DNA of 64,000 nucleotides from Companilactobacillus sp. (GTDB lineage: Bacteria; Bacillota; Bacilli; Lactobacillales; Lactobacillaceae): contig NZ_JAKVLR010000001.1 in NCBI RefSeq assembly GCF_022484265.1, positions 2,170,001 to 2,234,000 on the forward strand. The letters are read 5' to 3'. How positions within the stretch are numbered: the first letter of the stretch is position 1; each line of letters opens with the position of its first letter. Positions 1 through 8,091 of the stretch are shown here, in pieces. The notes below the pieces were generated by a model, which had not been told where the DNA came from, did not search any database, and worked only from the letters and a program-made list of their open reading frames with translations. The position numbers and the translations under genes were made by a program.

Positions 1-2
1 AG

Positions 3-1184
3 CTTGAAGATTTGCGTGTTGACTCCGGCGAGATCGACAAGGCTTTGGACTTGATCGAAACTCATGAAAAGCCAATCGTCTTAGCCGGTCGTGGTATCGA
101 AAATGCCAAAGAAGAAGCTAAAGAATTCATTGAAAAATATAAGATTCCGGTCATTCAAACAATGCCTGCTAAAGGCTTGATCGATGATGACCACCCATAC
201 AACTTGGGACAATTAGGTAAGTTAGGTACTAAGCCTGCTTTTGAAATGATGAGAAAAGCTGACTTAGTCATTATGCTTGGTACTGACTATCCATATGCAC
301 CATATTTGAATAAAAAAGTTGACGCTATTCAAGTCGACAATGATGGTGACAAACTAGGTAAACGTCGTAACGTGACTGTCGCTATCCAAGGTGACACTGC
401 AGACGTCTTGCGTCAATTGATCGACCGTGGAGAAGAAGTATCAACACGTCCATTCTTAGACCAAGCCGAAGCTAAGATCACTCTTTGGAGAAAATGGCTC
501 AAAGATGTTTACTCTAAGAACCATAAGGGTGTTCTTCCATCACTCTTGTTCCACAATATTTCCGAAAATGCTCCATCAAACGCTGTTTGGTCAATTGATG
601 TTGGTACTTCAACTGCCTTTGGTGCCAGATTTATCAATGCTAAGCATACGCAAAAATACACCATCTCAGCTTGGTTAGGTACCATGGGATGTGCTTTGCC
701 TGGTGCTATTGCTGCCAAAAAAGCTTATCCAGATCGCCCAGTTTATGCTATCGCTGGTGATGGTGCTACTTCAATGGTCATGCAAGACTTTGCTACAGCC
801 GTAAGATACGACTTGCCAATGCTCTACATTGTCTTGAATAACAAATTGTTAGCCTTCATTGAATACGAACAACAATCTGCTGGTCAACAAACATACGGAA
901 TCTCGCTACCAGATATCGACTTTGCAAAATTTGCTGAAGCTGCTGGCGGTATCGGTGAACGTATCACAACTGATCAACAATTCAGTGAAGCAATCGAGAA
1001 GTATCGTAACCCAACTAAGCCAGTGCTTTTGGATGTTGCCGTTACTGATGAAGCTCCACTTCCTGGTAAGATCATGATGGATGAAGCTAAAGGATACATG
1101 AAGTTTGGTTTCGTTCACTTGAAAGACAAGGGTACAATGCCTACACTTCCTCCATTCAGAGAAATCATGAGATCATTCTTATAG
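3..1184 (+). CDS. spxB: Pyruvate oxidase, 3' part (cut by window edge)
   Basis: The reading frame is open to the left edge, so the N-terminal third (roughly 190-200 residues) lies outside the window. What is visible is the central FAD-binding domain and the C-terminal ThDP domain. The ThDP signature begins with GDGA at about 770 and ends with the paired Asn (LNN) about 28 residues later. The central segment NLGQLGKLGTKPAFEMM and the TDYPY motif match lactic-acid-bacterial pyruvate oxidases rather than acetolactate synthase. The enzyme converts pyruvate, phosphate and O2 to acetyl phosphate, CO2 and H2O2 in the cytoplasm. It is followed by its own terminator. Another ThDP oxidase cannot be fully excluded. 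Confidence 0.88.
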   Translation, partial: LEDLRVDSGEIDKALDLIETHEKPIVLAGRGIENAKEEAKEFIEKYKIPVIQTMPAKGLIDDDHPYNLGQLGKLGTKPAFEMMRKADLVIMLGTDYPYAPYLNKKVDAIQVDNDGDKLGKRRNVTVAIQGDTADVLRQLIDRGEEVSTRPFLDQAEAKITLWRKWLKDVYSKNHKGVLPSLLFHNISENAPSNAVWSIDVGTSTAFGARFINAKHTQKYTISAWLGTMGCALPGAIAAKKAYPDRPVYAIAGDGATSMVMQDFATAVRYDLPMLYIVLNNKLLAFIEYEQQSAGQQTYGISLPDIDFAKFAEAAGGIGERITTDQQFSEAIEKYRNPTKPVLLDVAVTDEAPLPGKIMMDEAKGYMKFGFVHLKDKGTMPTLPPFREIMRSFL

Positions 1185-1214
1185 GATACTTTAATTAAAT
1201 TTAATCTAAGAAAT

Positions 1215-1250
1215 AGGATAACTACGAAATGCCGTGGTTATCCTTTTTTT
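1215..1250 (+). terminator. Rho-independent terminator of pyruvate oxidase
   Basis: The arms AGGATAAC and GTTATCCT flank a short loop and are followed by a run of seven T. Confidence 0.9.
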
Positions 1251-1361
1251 ATGCATATTTTTATTTTTTTACCCAAAAATCGTTTATTTTCGTTGCACGT
1301 AAATTAGAAAAAGATTAGAATATCCTTATTTACCACAAAACTAATTTAAGGAGGTGTCATT

Positions 1362-2732
1362 ATGGGAGCTCAAACAGTTGGCCATAATCACGAAAAAGAT
1401 AAACGTCTGATCGATCGTGAGAATCAATATTTTGCTACTGCCGGCCGGATCAATTACTACGATCTAGTGATCGATTCAGCGCACGGTGCGATCCTCAAGG
1501 ATGTAGACGGGAATGAATATATCGACTTGCTAGCTAGTGCATCTGCTACTAACGTCGGTCATACTAACGATTTGGTGGTCAAGGCCATTCAGGATCAGGC
1601 AGAAAAGCTCATCCATTACACACCTGCTTATTTTCATCATGTACCAGAACAAGAACTCGCTGAAAAATTAGCGAAGGTCGCACCTGGATCAACGCCTAAG
1701 AAAGTTGCTTTTGGAAATTCTGGTTCAGAATCAAATGATGCAATTATTAAATTTTCCCGAGCTTATACAGGACGTCAATATATTGTGTCGTATATGAATT
1801 CTTATCACGGCTCAACTTATGGTTCGATGGCATTATCTGGCGTCAGTTTGAACATGACTCGAAAAATGGGTCCATTGATGCCAGGAGTCGTCCACGTTCC
1901 ATACCCAGACTTGTATCGCAGAGAAGCTGGAGAATCCGAACACGATGTGGCTGTCAGATTTTTTGAAGCCTTCAAGCAACCGTTTGAAAGCTTTTTACCA
2001 GCTGATGAAGTTGCTTGCGTTTTGATCGAACCTATTCAAGGAGATGGCGGACTCGTCAAAGCTCCTGAAGAATATATGCAGCTAGTCTATAATTTCTGCC
2101 ACGAACATGGTATTTTATTCGCGGTCGATGAGATCAACCAAGGCATGGGTCGAACAGGCCATATGTGGGGTATTCAAAATTATCACGATATCGAACCCGA
2201 CTTGATGTCGGTCGGCAAGTCGCTTGCTTCAGGGATGCCTTTGTCTGCTGTCATCGGCAAAGCTGACATCATGGAAAGTTTGGCAGCTCCAGCTCACGTT
2301 TTTACCACTTCGGGAAATCCAGTTTGTTGTGCAGCTGCTTTAGCAACCTTAGATGCGCTTGAAAAAGACGATTTGATCGAAAAATCTAAAGTTGACGGCG
2401 AGTATGCTAAGCAACGTTTTGAAGATATGAAAGAGCACCACGAAAACGTTGGGGATGTCAGAATGTTTGGCCTCAACGGAGGTATCGAATTAGTTACCGA
2501 TAAAATCAGCAAAAAAGCTGATCCTGATTTTGCTACCAAAGTTATCAGTTACGCTTTTGAACATGGTGTCGTCATGATCACGTTAAGAGGGAATATTTTA
2601 CGTTTTCAACCACCACTAGTAATTACACGTCAAGAATTAGATCAGGCTTTAGATGTGCTCGATGAGGCATTTACAGCTGTAGAAAATGGGGAAGTTAGTT
2701 TACCAGATACTGATACTAAGATCGGCTGGTAG
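1362..2732 (+). CDS. PLP-dependent isoleucine 2-epimerase (branched-chain amino acid racemase)
   Basis: This 456-residue fold-type-I, class III aminotransferase-like protein matches, from memory and almost throughout, the isoleucine 2-epimerase of Lactobacillus buchneri/otakiensis. Examples are DLLASASATNVGHT near the N-terminus, KLIHYTPAYFHHVP, the PLP-lysine motif SVGKSLASGMPL, and the tail ending in KIGW. The family racemises Ile, Val and Leu, producing D-allo-isoleucine, rather than transaminating 4-aminobutyrate. A strong SD (AAGGAGGTG) precedes the ATG. It lies 21 bp upstream of an APC permease, probably co-transcribed, suggesting import or export of the substrate or product. General class III aminotransferase is the fallback call. 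Confidence 0.85.
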   Translation: MGAQTVGHNHEKDKRLIDRENQYFATAGRINYYDLVIDSAHGAILKDVDGNEYIDLLASASATNVGHTNDLVVKAIQDQAEKLIHYTPAYFHHVPEQELAEKLAKVAPGSTPKKVAFGNSGSESNDAIIKFSRAYTGRQYIVSYMNSYHGSTYGSMALSGVSLNMTRKMGPLMPGVVHVPYPDLYRREAGESEHDVAVRFFEAFKQPFESFLPADEVACVLIEPIQGDGGLVKAPEEYMQLVYNFCHEHGILFAVDEINQGMGRTGHMWGIQNYHDIEPDLMSVGKSLASGMPLSAVIGKADIMESLAAPAHVFTTSGNPVCCAAALATLDALEKDDLIEKSKVDGEYAKQRFEDMKEHHENVGDVRMFGLNGGIELVTDKISKKADPDFATKVISYAFEHGVVMITLRGNILRFQPPLVITRQELDQALDVLDEAFTAVENGEVSLPDTDTKIGW

Positions 2733-2753
2733 TACACAATTGGAGGAGTTTTT

Positions 2754-4253
2754 ATGAGTAGTTTATGGAGTCGAATGAATCGACGAGAAGATCCGAATAT
2801 ATATCAAGATAAAGATGCGCATTTATCACGTGTCTTGAGAGTTAGAGATTTCTTAGCATTAGGTGTTGGTACCATCGTTTCAACATCGATCTTTACTTTA
2901 CCGGGTGTGGTTGCCGCACAACACGCTGGTGCTGCTGTTTCATTATCATTTTTAGCAGCCGCTATCGTTGCCGGCATGGTGTCTTTCGCCTATGCTGAAA
3001 TGTCATCAACTATGCCATTCGCTGGTTCGGCTTATTCCTGGATCAACGTTGTCTTTGGAGAATTCTGGGGCTGGATCTCAGGTTGGGCCTTACTGGCAGA
3101 GTACTTTATCGCTGTAGCCTTTGTTGGTTCTGGACTGTCGGCCAACTTCCGGGGGTTGATCGCGCCGCTTGGTGTTAAGTTCCCAAATGCTTTGGCTAAT
3201 ACGCTAGGTTCAAACGGCGGGATCATGGATATCACTGCCGTGGTCGTAATTGCTTTAGTCGCATTTCTTCTATCATACGGAGTTTCAAATGCTGCCAGAG
3301 TCGAAAACGTCCTAGTTGTCCTAAAAGTTTTAGCAATCATTCTATTCATTATCGTTGGTTTAACAGCCATCCATCCACAAAACTATGTACCATTTATTCC
3401 TTCATATCATGTTAATCCTGATGGTTCAGCCTTTGGTGGCTGGCAAGGAATTTACGCCGGTGTTTCTGAAATTTTCTTAGCATATATCGGTTTTGATTCA
3501 ATCGCCGCAAACGCTGCTGAAGCCAAAGATCCAGAAAAGACAATGCCTCGTGGAATCATCGGTTCATTATTGATCGCCGTAGCACTTTTCGTTGCCGTAT
3601 CGTTAGTTCTAGTAGGTATGTTCCACTATTCTAAATACGCTAACAATGCTGAACCAGTTGGTTGGGCACTACGTACAGCTGGACACGGAACTGTTGCCAC
3701 AGTCGTTCAAGCCATTGCTGTTATTGGTATGTTTACAGCCTTGATCGGTATGATGATGGCTGGATCACGTCTGCTTTATTCATTCGGACGTGATGGAATG
3801 CTTTCAGGTTGGTTAGGTAAATTAAACAAACACAACTTACCAAACAACGCATTATTGATCTTAACTTTAGTTGGTATCGTAATCGGAGCATTATTCCCAT
3901 TCGCCTTTTTGGCACAGTTGATCTCAGCCGGAACTTTGATTGCGTTTATGTTCGTGTCAGTCGGAATCTACGCAATCAGACCAAGAGAAGGCAAGGACTT
4001 GCCAAAACCAGGCTTCAAGATGCCACTATACCCAGTATTACCAGCAATCGCCTTCTTAGGAGCATTCGGAGTATTCTGGGGCTTGGACATCCAAGCAAAA
4101 ATGTACGCCGGAGTATGGTTCTTAATCGGACTATTAATCTATTTCGGCTACGGAATCAGACACTCATACTTAAATAAAAAAGAAACGAAGGAGTTAACCG
4201 ACCTCGAGAGAGCAGAAAACGCAGAAGAGGCAGAGGATAACTATCAAAAATAG
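2754..4253 (+). CDS. APC-family amino acid permease
   Basis: This 499-residue integral membrane protein has about 12 predicted hydrophobic helices and the APC-superfamily start of helix 1 (GVGTIVSTSIFTLPG). A further signature, FLAYIGFDSIAANAAEA, falls around residue 240-260, and the cytoplasmic tail is charged and Glu-rich. It most resembles cationic/basic amino acid transporters of the YfnA/CAT type. It sits 21 bp behind the isoleucine epimerase with its own SD (GGAGG), so a branched-chain substrate is plausible but inferred. From about position 3900 to the stop almost all codons end in A, C or G and T is nearly absent, unlike the first half. A long hairpin (4257-4374) follows. Confidence 0.85.
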   Translation: MSSLWSRMNRREDPNIYQDKDAHLSRVLRVRDFLALGVGTIVSTSIFTLPGVVAAQHAGAAVSLSFLAAAIVAGMVSFAYAEMSSTMPFAGSAYSWINVVFGEFWGWISGWALLAEYFIAVAFVGSGLSANFRGLIAPLGVKFPNALANTLGSNGGIMDITAVVVIALVAFLLSYGVSNAARVENVLVVLKVLAIILFIIVGLTAIHPQNYVPFIPSYHVNPDGSAFGGWQGIYAGVSEIFLAYIGFDSIAANAAEAKDPEKTMPRGIIGSLLIAVALFVAVSLVLVGMFHYSKYANNAEPVGWALRTAGHGTVATVVQAIAVIGMFTALIGMMMAGSRLLYSFGRDGMLSGWLGKLNKHNLPNNALLILTLVGIVIGALFPFAFLAQLISAGTLIAFMFVSVGIYAIRPREGKDLPKPGFKMPLYPVLPAIAFLGAFGVFWGLDIQAKMYAGVWFLIGLLIYFGYGIRHSYLNKKETKELTDLERAENAEEAEDNYQK

Positions 4254-4256
4254 AGC

Positions 4257-4374
4257 GTAAAAACACCCGCTTTTGAGACAAGACCATAAGATAAGCCAAT
4301 ACGGAGTGGCGCGCGTCACGCGCTCGGAGTGTTGGATTGTCTTGTGGGCTCTGTCTCAGGGTGTTTTTTCGCGT
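4257..4374 (+). repeat. Long imperfect hairpin, intergenic palindrome family I (copy A)
   Basis: Nested complementary arms run through the whole element: AAAACACCC with GGGTGTTTT, TGAGACA with TGTCTCA, and CATAAGATAAGCCAATAC with GTGTTGGATTGTCTTGTG. The apex is GCGCG/CACGCGC. A T-run follows, so it can also terminate the permease mRNA. The arm sequence recurs in inverted orientation around 30.3-30.55 kb. Confidence 0.7.
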
Positions 4375-4423
4375 TTCAACTATAAATAATTAAAGCGATC
4401 AGCCAAAAATAGGGCAATTAGCA

Positions 4424-4585
4424 AAGGGCTGACGCGTCACGCGCTCGCAGTGTTGGACAAGCTTATATGTCCTGCTTCATTTTCTTTTTGCGCGTTTCCG
4501 CAACAAAATAGTGAACAGGCCCGTTTGGCCCCAGAGTGTTGGGCGAGCTTATGTGTCCGGCATCAGGGGTTCTTTTCGCGTTTCG
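4424..4585 (+). repeat. Two further degenerate half-copies of family I
   Basis: The right arm of the preceding hairpin is repeated twice more in direct orientation: GCGTCACGCGCTCGCAGTGT, continuing to TTGGACAAGCTTATATGTCC (about 4430-4470), and CAGAGTGTTGGGCGAGCTTA (from about 4532). Each is followed by a T-rich stretch, GCGCGTTTC or CGCGTTTC, and an A-rich tail with AAAGCGA. Left arms are missing. The 4254-4618 gap thus holds only this repeat cluster and a terminator. Confidence 0.55.
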
Positions 4586-4617
4586 GCTATAAAAAGTAAA
4601 AGCGACCAGCAAAAATT

Positions 4618-4651
4618 AAAAAGGCGTGTCCCGATCAAGGACACGCCTTTA
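4618..4651 (-). terminator. Terminator of the HicB-like gene (bidirectional)
   Basis: AAGGCGTGTC pairs with GACACGCCTT around a short loop, with T/A runs on both sides, immediately downstream of the minus-strand stop codon. Confidence 0.85.
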
Positions 4652-4652
4652 C

Positions 4653-5069
4653 TTATTCTAATCTGAGTTCTTTAATCAAAGCTTGTGTAGCAATTTGAGA
4701 AACGTCTATTCCATTTTCTATTGCTAAAGTATTGATGTATTCAGGAATAGTAATTGTCTCATTAACTAAATGAGAATTATTTTGAATCCATTTATTCATA
4801 TCAACAGGTACATAGACGATTATTTGATTATCGTTTAGTTCCCAGTTACTAGGATCCACCGATTTTGGATAATCTTCATCTTCCATCATTGTAGCAATTG
4901 CATCAATTGACCAATAAGCTGCGTCAGCCATCGTGTCTCCTTGTGTCACCATTCCCGGAATAATTGGAGACGTAGCGACGAAGTATTCGCTATCGTCTGT
5001 AAATTTTGAAATGATTATTGGATAAATCAATAGATTGTGTTCTCGTTTCACATTTGAATCGACAGACAT
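4653..5069 (-). CDS. HicB-like antitoxin domain protein, without adjacent HicA
   Basis: The 138-residue protein has the HicB-type beta-alpha-beta fold: a strand-rich N-terminus with YPIIISKF, then EYFVATSPIIPGMVTQGDT, a helix with AAYWSIDAIATMM, and DEDYPKSVDP. Its C-terminal part, about residues 95-138 (ITIPEYINTLAIENGIDVSQ), looks like a ribbon-helix-helix or HTH DNA-binding segment. ATG at 5069 is chosen because AGGAC lies at suitable distance; the upstream GTG is too close to that SD. No HicA-like ORF flanks it, and a second HicB-like gene lies about 110 bp upstream. It may be an orphan antitoxin or a general regulator. Confidence 0.75.
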   Translation of the reverse strand: MSVDSNVKREHNLLIYPIIISKFTDDSEYFVATSPIIPGMVTQGDTMADAAYWSIDAIATMMEDEDYPKSVDPSNWELNDNQIIVYVPVDMNKWIQNNSHLVNETITIPEYINTLAIENGIDVSQIATQALIKELRLE

Positions 5070-5149
5070 CCAAATCACCGTCCTATCAGATTACTGACTT
5101 GAATATACAATCATAATTATCTCATCTCAACAAGATACAGAAAATCAGT

Positions 5150-5186
5150 CAAAAATAAGGTGTGCCTCCAAAGGGCGCACCTTATT
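5150..5186 (-). terminator. Terminator overlapping the end of the second HicB-like gene
   Basis: AATAAGGTGTGCC and GGCGCACCTTATT form a 13-bp stem, and the minus-strand transcript continues into a T-rich tract. The stem includes the last codons of the gene. Confidence 0.75.
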
Positions 5187-5430
5187 CTTCATCATCAATA
5201 TCAATAAACACCACGGTATCGTCATCGCCCAAATTAAGTCCATCTGGATCCAAACTCTCTGGGAATTCTTTATCCTTAACTAGATCTTTCAGCTCATCTT
5301 CAGCTTGATAGACTGCCTCTTGAAAAGTATTTCCTTGAACGTCCAACTCAGGGATGTTGGGGGAAGATGCGGTGTAATAATCTTCTTGTTTGTGTTCAGT
5401 CACGATGACTGGGAAATTACGTTTGGTCAT
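5182..5430 (-). CDS. Small HicB-like protein
   Basis: These 82 residues form a single HicB fold: FPVIVTEHKQEDYYTASSPN, then IPELDVQGNTFQEAVYQAED, and the acidic DKEFPESLDPDGLNLGDDDT with TVVFIDIDDEE. It resembles the neighbouring HicB-like protein but lacks the C-terminal DNA-binding segment. The start has GAGG upstream. No toxin partner is adjacent; the only HicA in the window is 42 kb away. The reason for two unaccompanied HicB folds side by side is unknown. Confidence 0.75.
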   Translation of the reverse strand: MTKRNFPVIVTEHKQEDYYTASSPNIPELDVQGNTFQEAVYQAEDELKDLVKDKEFPESLDPDGLNLGDDDTVVFIDIDDEE

Positions 5431-5460
5431 GGCCTAAACCTCGCTTTATATATTTGAGGT

Positions 5461-5472
5461 AAGTGTACACTT
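5461..5472. promoter_or_regulatory. Perfect palindrome AAGTGTACACTT, possible operator
   Basis: The 12-bp perfect palindrome lies 31 bp upstream of the minus-strand HicB-like start and just upstream of a TATATAA-like -10 on that strand. This position suits autoregulation. Function is inferred from position only. Confidence 0.4.
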
Positions 5473-5559
5473 GCTACCAAATTTCCTCAATGGTCTTCAG
5501 TTGCTTTTTTGGAAATGTTTCCATACGATTAAATCAAATTGAATAGAAGGTGATTAGTA

Positions 5560-7029
5560 ATGGCATATGATGCAACATCGCTCGCAAAAATGATACGTGA
5601 TAAACAAGTCTCTGTCTCCGAACTCATCGAACAAACGCAACGCAAGATCGACGAACAAAACCCGGCTTTGAATGCAGTCACGCACCGTCGTTCTCAAACT
5701 GGAATCGCTGAATCGATCGCAGATAGCGGGCCTGGTCCGTTTGCTGGAGTACCAAGTTTATTGAAGGTCCTGGGCCAGCAGTTGAGTGGCGAACCCGATA
5801 CCGCAAGTTCCAAGTTGCTTAAAGATAATGTTGCACCATTGACCGATAACTACGTGAAGTCGTTGCAAAAAGCCGGCTTAGTCATACTGGGCCAAACTAA
5901 TGCTCCCGAATTTGGTTTCAAAAATATCACCGACCCAGATCTTTACGGTCCAACGAGAAATCCTTGGAATACCGATTTTTCAGCCGGTGGTTCTTCAGGT
6001 GGGGCAGCGAGTGCTGTTTCAGCTGACATCGTACCGATTGCTGCCGCAAGTGACGGTGGTGGTTCCATCAGAATTCCAGCGTCATTCTCTGGTTTGATTG
6101 GCTTAAAACCAACTAGAGGACGTGTCCCAGTAGGTCCAGATGGCTGGCGTGGTTGGCAAGGAGCATCGATCAACTTTGCCTTAACTCGCTCAGTTCGTGA
6201 TACTGCCACCTTATTGGACAGTCTCCAGACAGTTCAACTAGCGGCACCATTTCAAACTGAAACACATAAACCAGGTTTCTTGAAAACGCTCAGTCAGCGT
6301 GTCCCTGAAAAAATCAAAATTGGCTACACGACTGAATCACCAGTTGGTACACCTGTGTCAGACGAGGCTAAACAAGCAGTTAAAGATGCAGTCAAATTTT
6401 TGAATCAACAGGGCTTTAGCACCTATGAAGCTAAGCCTCAGACTGACGGTATCGCCTTGATGAAATCTTATTACATCATGAATGGTGGCGAGACTGCAGC
6501 GATGTTCGAGTCGATCAACCACAACCTTGGTCGAGAAACGACGATTGACGATATGGAATTGACCACTTGGACGATTTATCAAGCTGGTAAGTTAGTCACA
6601 GCGGCTGATTATAGTCGCAGTTTAGGCGCGTGGGACAAGGCGAGTTACCAAGCTGATCTATTCTATAACGACTATGACTTGTTCCTGTCGCCAGCAACGG
6701 CCTATCCAGCTCCAAAGATCGACCAAGAATTGATGAGCCAGGCAACCATCGACAAGATGAAAAATGTCACTGAGCTCGACAAACAAGAACGATTGGACTT
6801 GATCTGGGAATTCTTTGAAGCTAGTTTGACCTTGTCGCCATTCACGCAACAAGCCAATCTGACAGGGCAACCGGCAATCAGTTTGCCAACGCATGTCACC
6901 AAAGACGGCCTGCCATTAGGAATTGAATTCACTAGTCGCAAGGGCAATGAAGCATTGCTTTTGCAAATGAGTAAACTATTCGAGGATGAGCACCAGTTCA
7001 AATTTTTACATCCAACCGAACAATTATAA
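5560..7029 (+). CDS. Amidase (amidase-signature family)
   Basis: The 489-residue cytoplasmic hydrolase has the Ser-cisSer-Lys triad context. The Lys lies in GVPSLLKVLG near residue 72. The Gly/Ser signature spans about residues 143-180: AGGSSGGAASAVSADIVPIA, then SDGGGSIRIPASFSGLIGLK. The C-terminus carries the usual PAISLPTHVTKDGLPLGIEF. The SD (GAAGGTG) lies 10 bp before the ATG. It is monocistronic, with a palindrome (TGGAAATGTTTCCA, about 5511-5524) upstream that could be an operator. The substrate cannot be read from sequence; lactobacilli carry such enzymes annotated as glutamyl-tRNA amidotransferase-like or peptide amidase. Confidence 0.9.
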   Translation: MAYDATSLAKMIRDKQVSVSELIEQTQRKIDEQNPALNAVTHRRSQTGIAESIADSGPGPFAGVPSLLKVLGQQLSGEPDTASSKLLKDNVAPLTDNYVKSLQKAGLVILGQTNAPEFGFKNITDPDLYGPTRNPWNTDFSAGGSSGGAASAVSADIVPIAAASDGGGSIRIPASFSGLIGLKPTRGRVPVGPDGWRGWQGASINFALTRSVRDTATLLDSLQTVQLAAPFQTETHKPGFLKTLSQRVPEKIKIGYTTESPVGTPVSDEAKQAVKDAVKFLNQQGFSTYEAKPQTDGIALMKSYYIMNGGETAAMFESINHNLGRETTIDDMELTTWTIYQAGKLVTAADYSRSLGAWDKASYQADLFYNDYDLFLSPATAYPAPKIDQELMSQATIDKMKNVTELDKQERLDLIWEFFEASLTLSPFTQQANLTGQPAISLPTHVTKDGLPLGIEFTSRKGNEALLLQMSKLFEDEHQFKFLHPTEQL

Positions 7030-7063
7030 TTATATATTTGTGAAATTAAATTTAAATATAAAT

Positions 7064-7108
7064 AAGGCTTAACCAAAACACTATTGTGCCGTGGCTAAGC
7101 CTTTTTTT
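7064..7108 (+). terminator. Terminator of the amidase gene
   Basis: AAGGCTTAACC pairs with GTGGCTAAGCC, followed by seven T. Confidence 0.85.
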
Positions 7109-7207
7109 CGTCTTTTTTGAAAAAATTAAGGATAGCTTAAATCTATTGTCGTCGATATTTCACATAGATAAAATAATAATCATCAAATGTTAGGGAGGAT
7201 TCATTGT

Positions 7208-8074
7208 ATGCAAAAGAAACACGTTAGATTTTGTAAAACAAGCGCCGCCAACTTATTAAAAGTTTTGTCAGTGGCGTTCATCTTCAGTTTGATCTTAGTA
7301 GGATGCGGCAAGCAAAGCACCGCATCCGATAGCAATAAGCCACTCGTGGTCGCAACATCAGGAACGCTTTATCCAACGTCTTATCACAATACGAAGTCGC
7401 AAAAGTTAACAGGTTACGACATTGAAGTAGTTCGTGCAGTAGCGAAAAAATTAAATCGCAAAGTGATCTTCAAAGAGTACAACGTCGATGGTCAATTGAC
7501 AGCCGTTAAGACTGGCAAGGCCGACATTGCGGCCAACGATTTCAGCATTTCCCCTGCACGTAAGAAAGAATTCGCCTTTTCAACACCATACAAGCATTCG
7601 TTCAGTAGTATGGTCGTTCGAAAGTCTGACAACTCAGGCATCAATAACTGGTCAGATATCAAGGGTAAAAAAGCAGCCGGAGAAGCAGGAACTAATTACC
7701 AACGTTTAGCTAAAAAATTGGGTGCTACCTTGGTAAATTACGATAACGTCTCAAATGATGTTTATTTAAAAGATGTTAAAAATGGCAAGACAGATCTGAT
7801 CATGAACGATTATTACTTACAAAAATTGGCTTTAGCAGCTGTACCAAACAACGGCTTAAAGATCATGGACAACATGTATTACATGACTAAAGAAGACAAA
7901 GCCGGTGCCGGAATGGTCATGAAGAAGGGCAATACTAAATTACAAAAACAGATCAACAAAGCTTTGTCAGAACTTCAAGAAGATGGAACTTTGACTAAAA
8001 TATCTAAACAGTTCTATCACGCTGATGTCACTAAGAAGCCAACTGAAAAAATCTCAAGAACCTTTGATGAATAA
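7208..8074 (+). CDS. Amino acid ABC transporter substrate-binding lipoprotein
   Basis: ATG at 7208 is preferred because AGGGAGG sits 10 bp upstream; an upstream in-frame start would bury that SD. The 288-residue product has a lipoprotein signal, hydrophobic stretch then LVGCGK with the lipobox Cys near residue 38. Next comes a solute-binding protein family 3 fold: SGTLYPTSYHN, LTGYDIEVVRAVAKKLNRKV, GKADIAANDFSISPARKKEF and WSDIKGKKAAGEAGTNYQ. It should capture an amino acid (polar or cystine-like) outside the membrane and deliver it to the permease encoded 17 bp downstream. No ATPase gene is in the operon. Confidence 0.9.
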   Translation: MQKKHVRFCKTSAANLLKVLSVAFIFSLILVGCGKQSTASDSNKPLVVATSGTLYPTSYHNTKSQKLTGYDIEVVRAVAKKLNRKVIFKEYNVDGQLTAVKTGKADIAANDFSISPARKKEFAFSTPYKHSFSSMVVRKSDNSGINNWSDIKGKKAAGEAGTNYQRLAKKLGATLVNYDNVSNDVYLKDVKNGKTDLIMNDYYLQKLALAAVPNNGLKIMDNMYYMTKEDKAGAGMVMKKGNTKLQKQINKALSELQEDGTLTKISKQFYHADVTKKPTEKISRTFDE

Positions 8075-8091
8075 ATGTAGCAGGTGAAAAT

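Noticed and set aside
4257..4600. CRISPR-like repetition in the 4.3-4.6 kb repeats
   Set aside because: Copies are degenerate, unequal in spacing and palindromic along their whole length; there are no uniform spacers and no cas genes.
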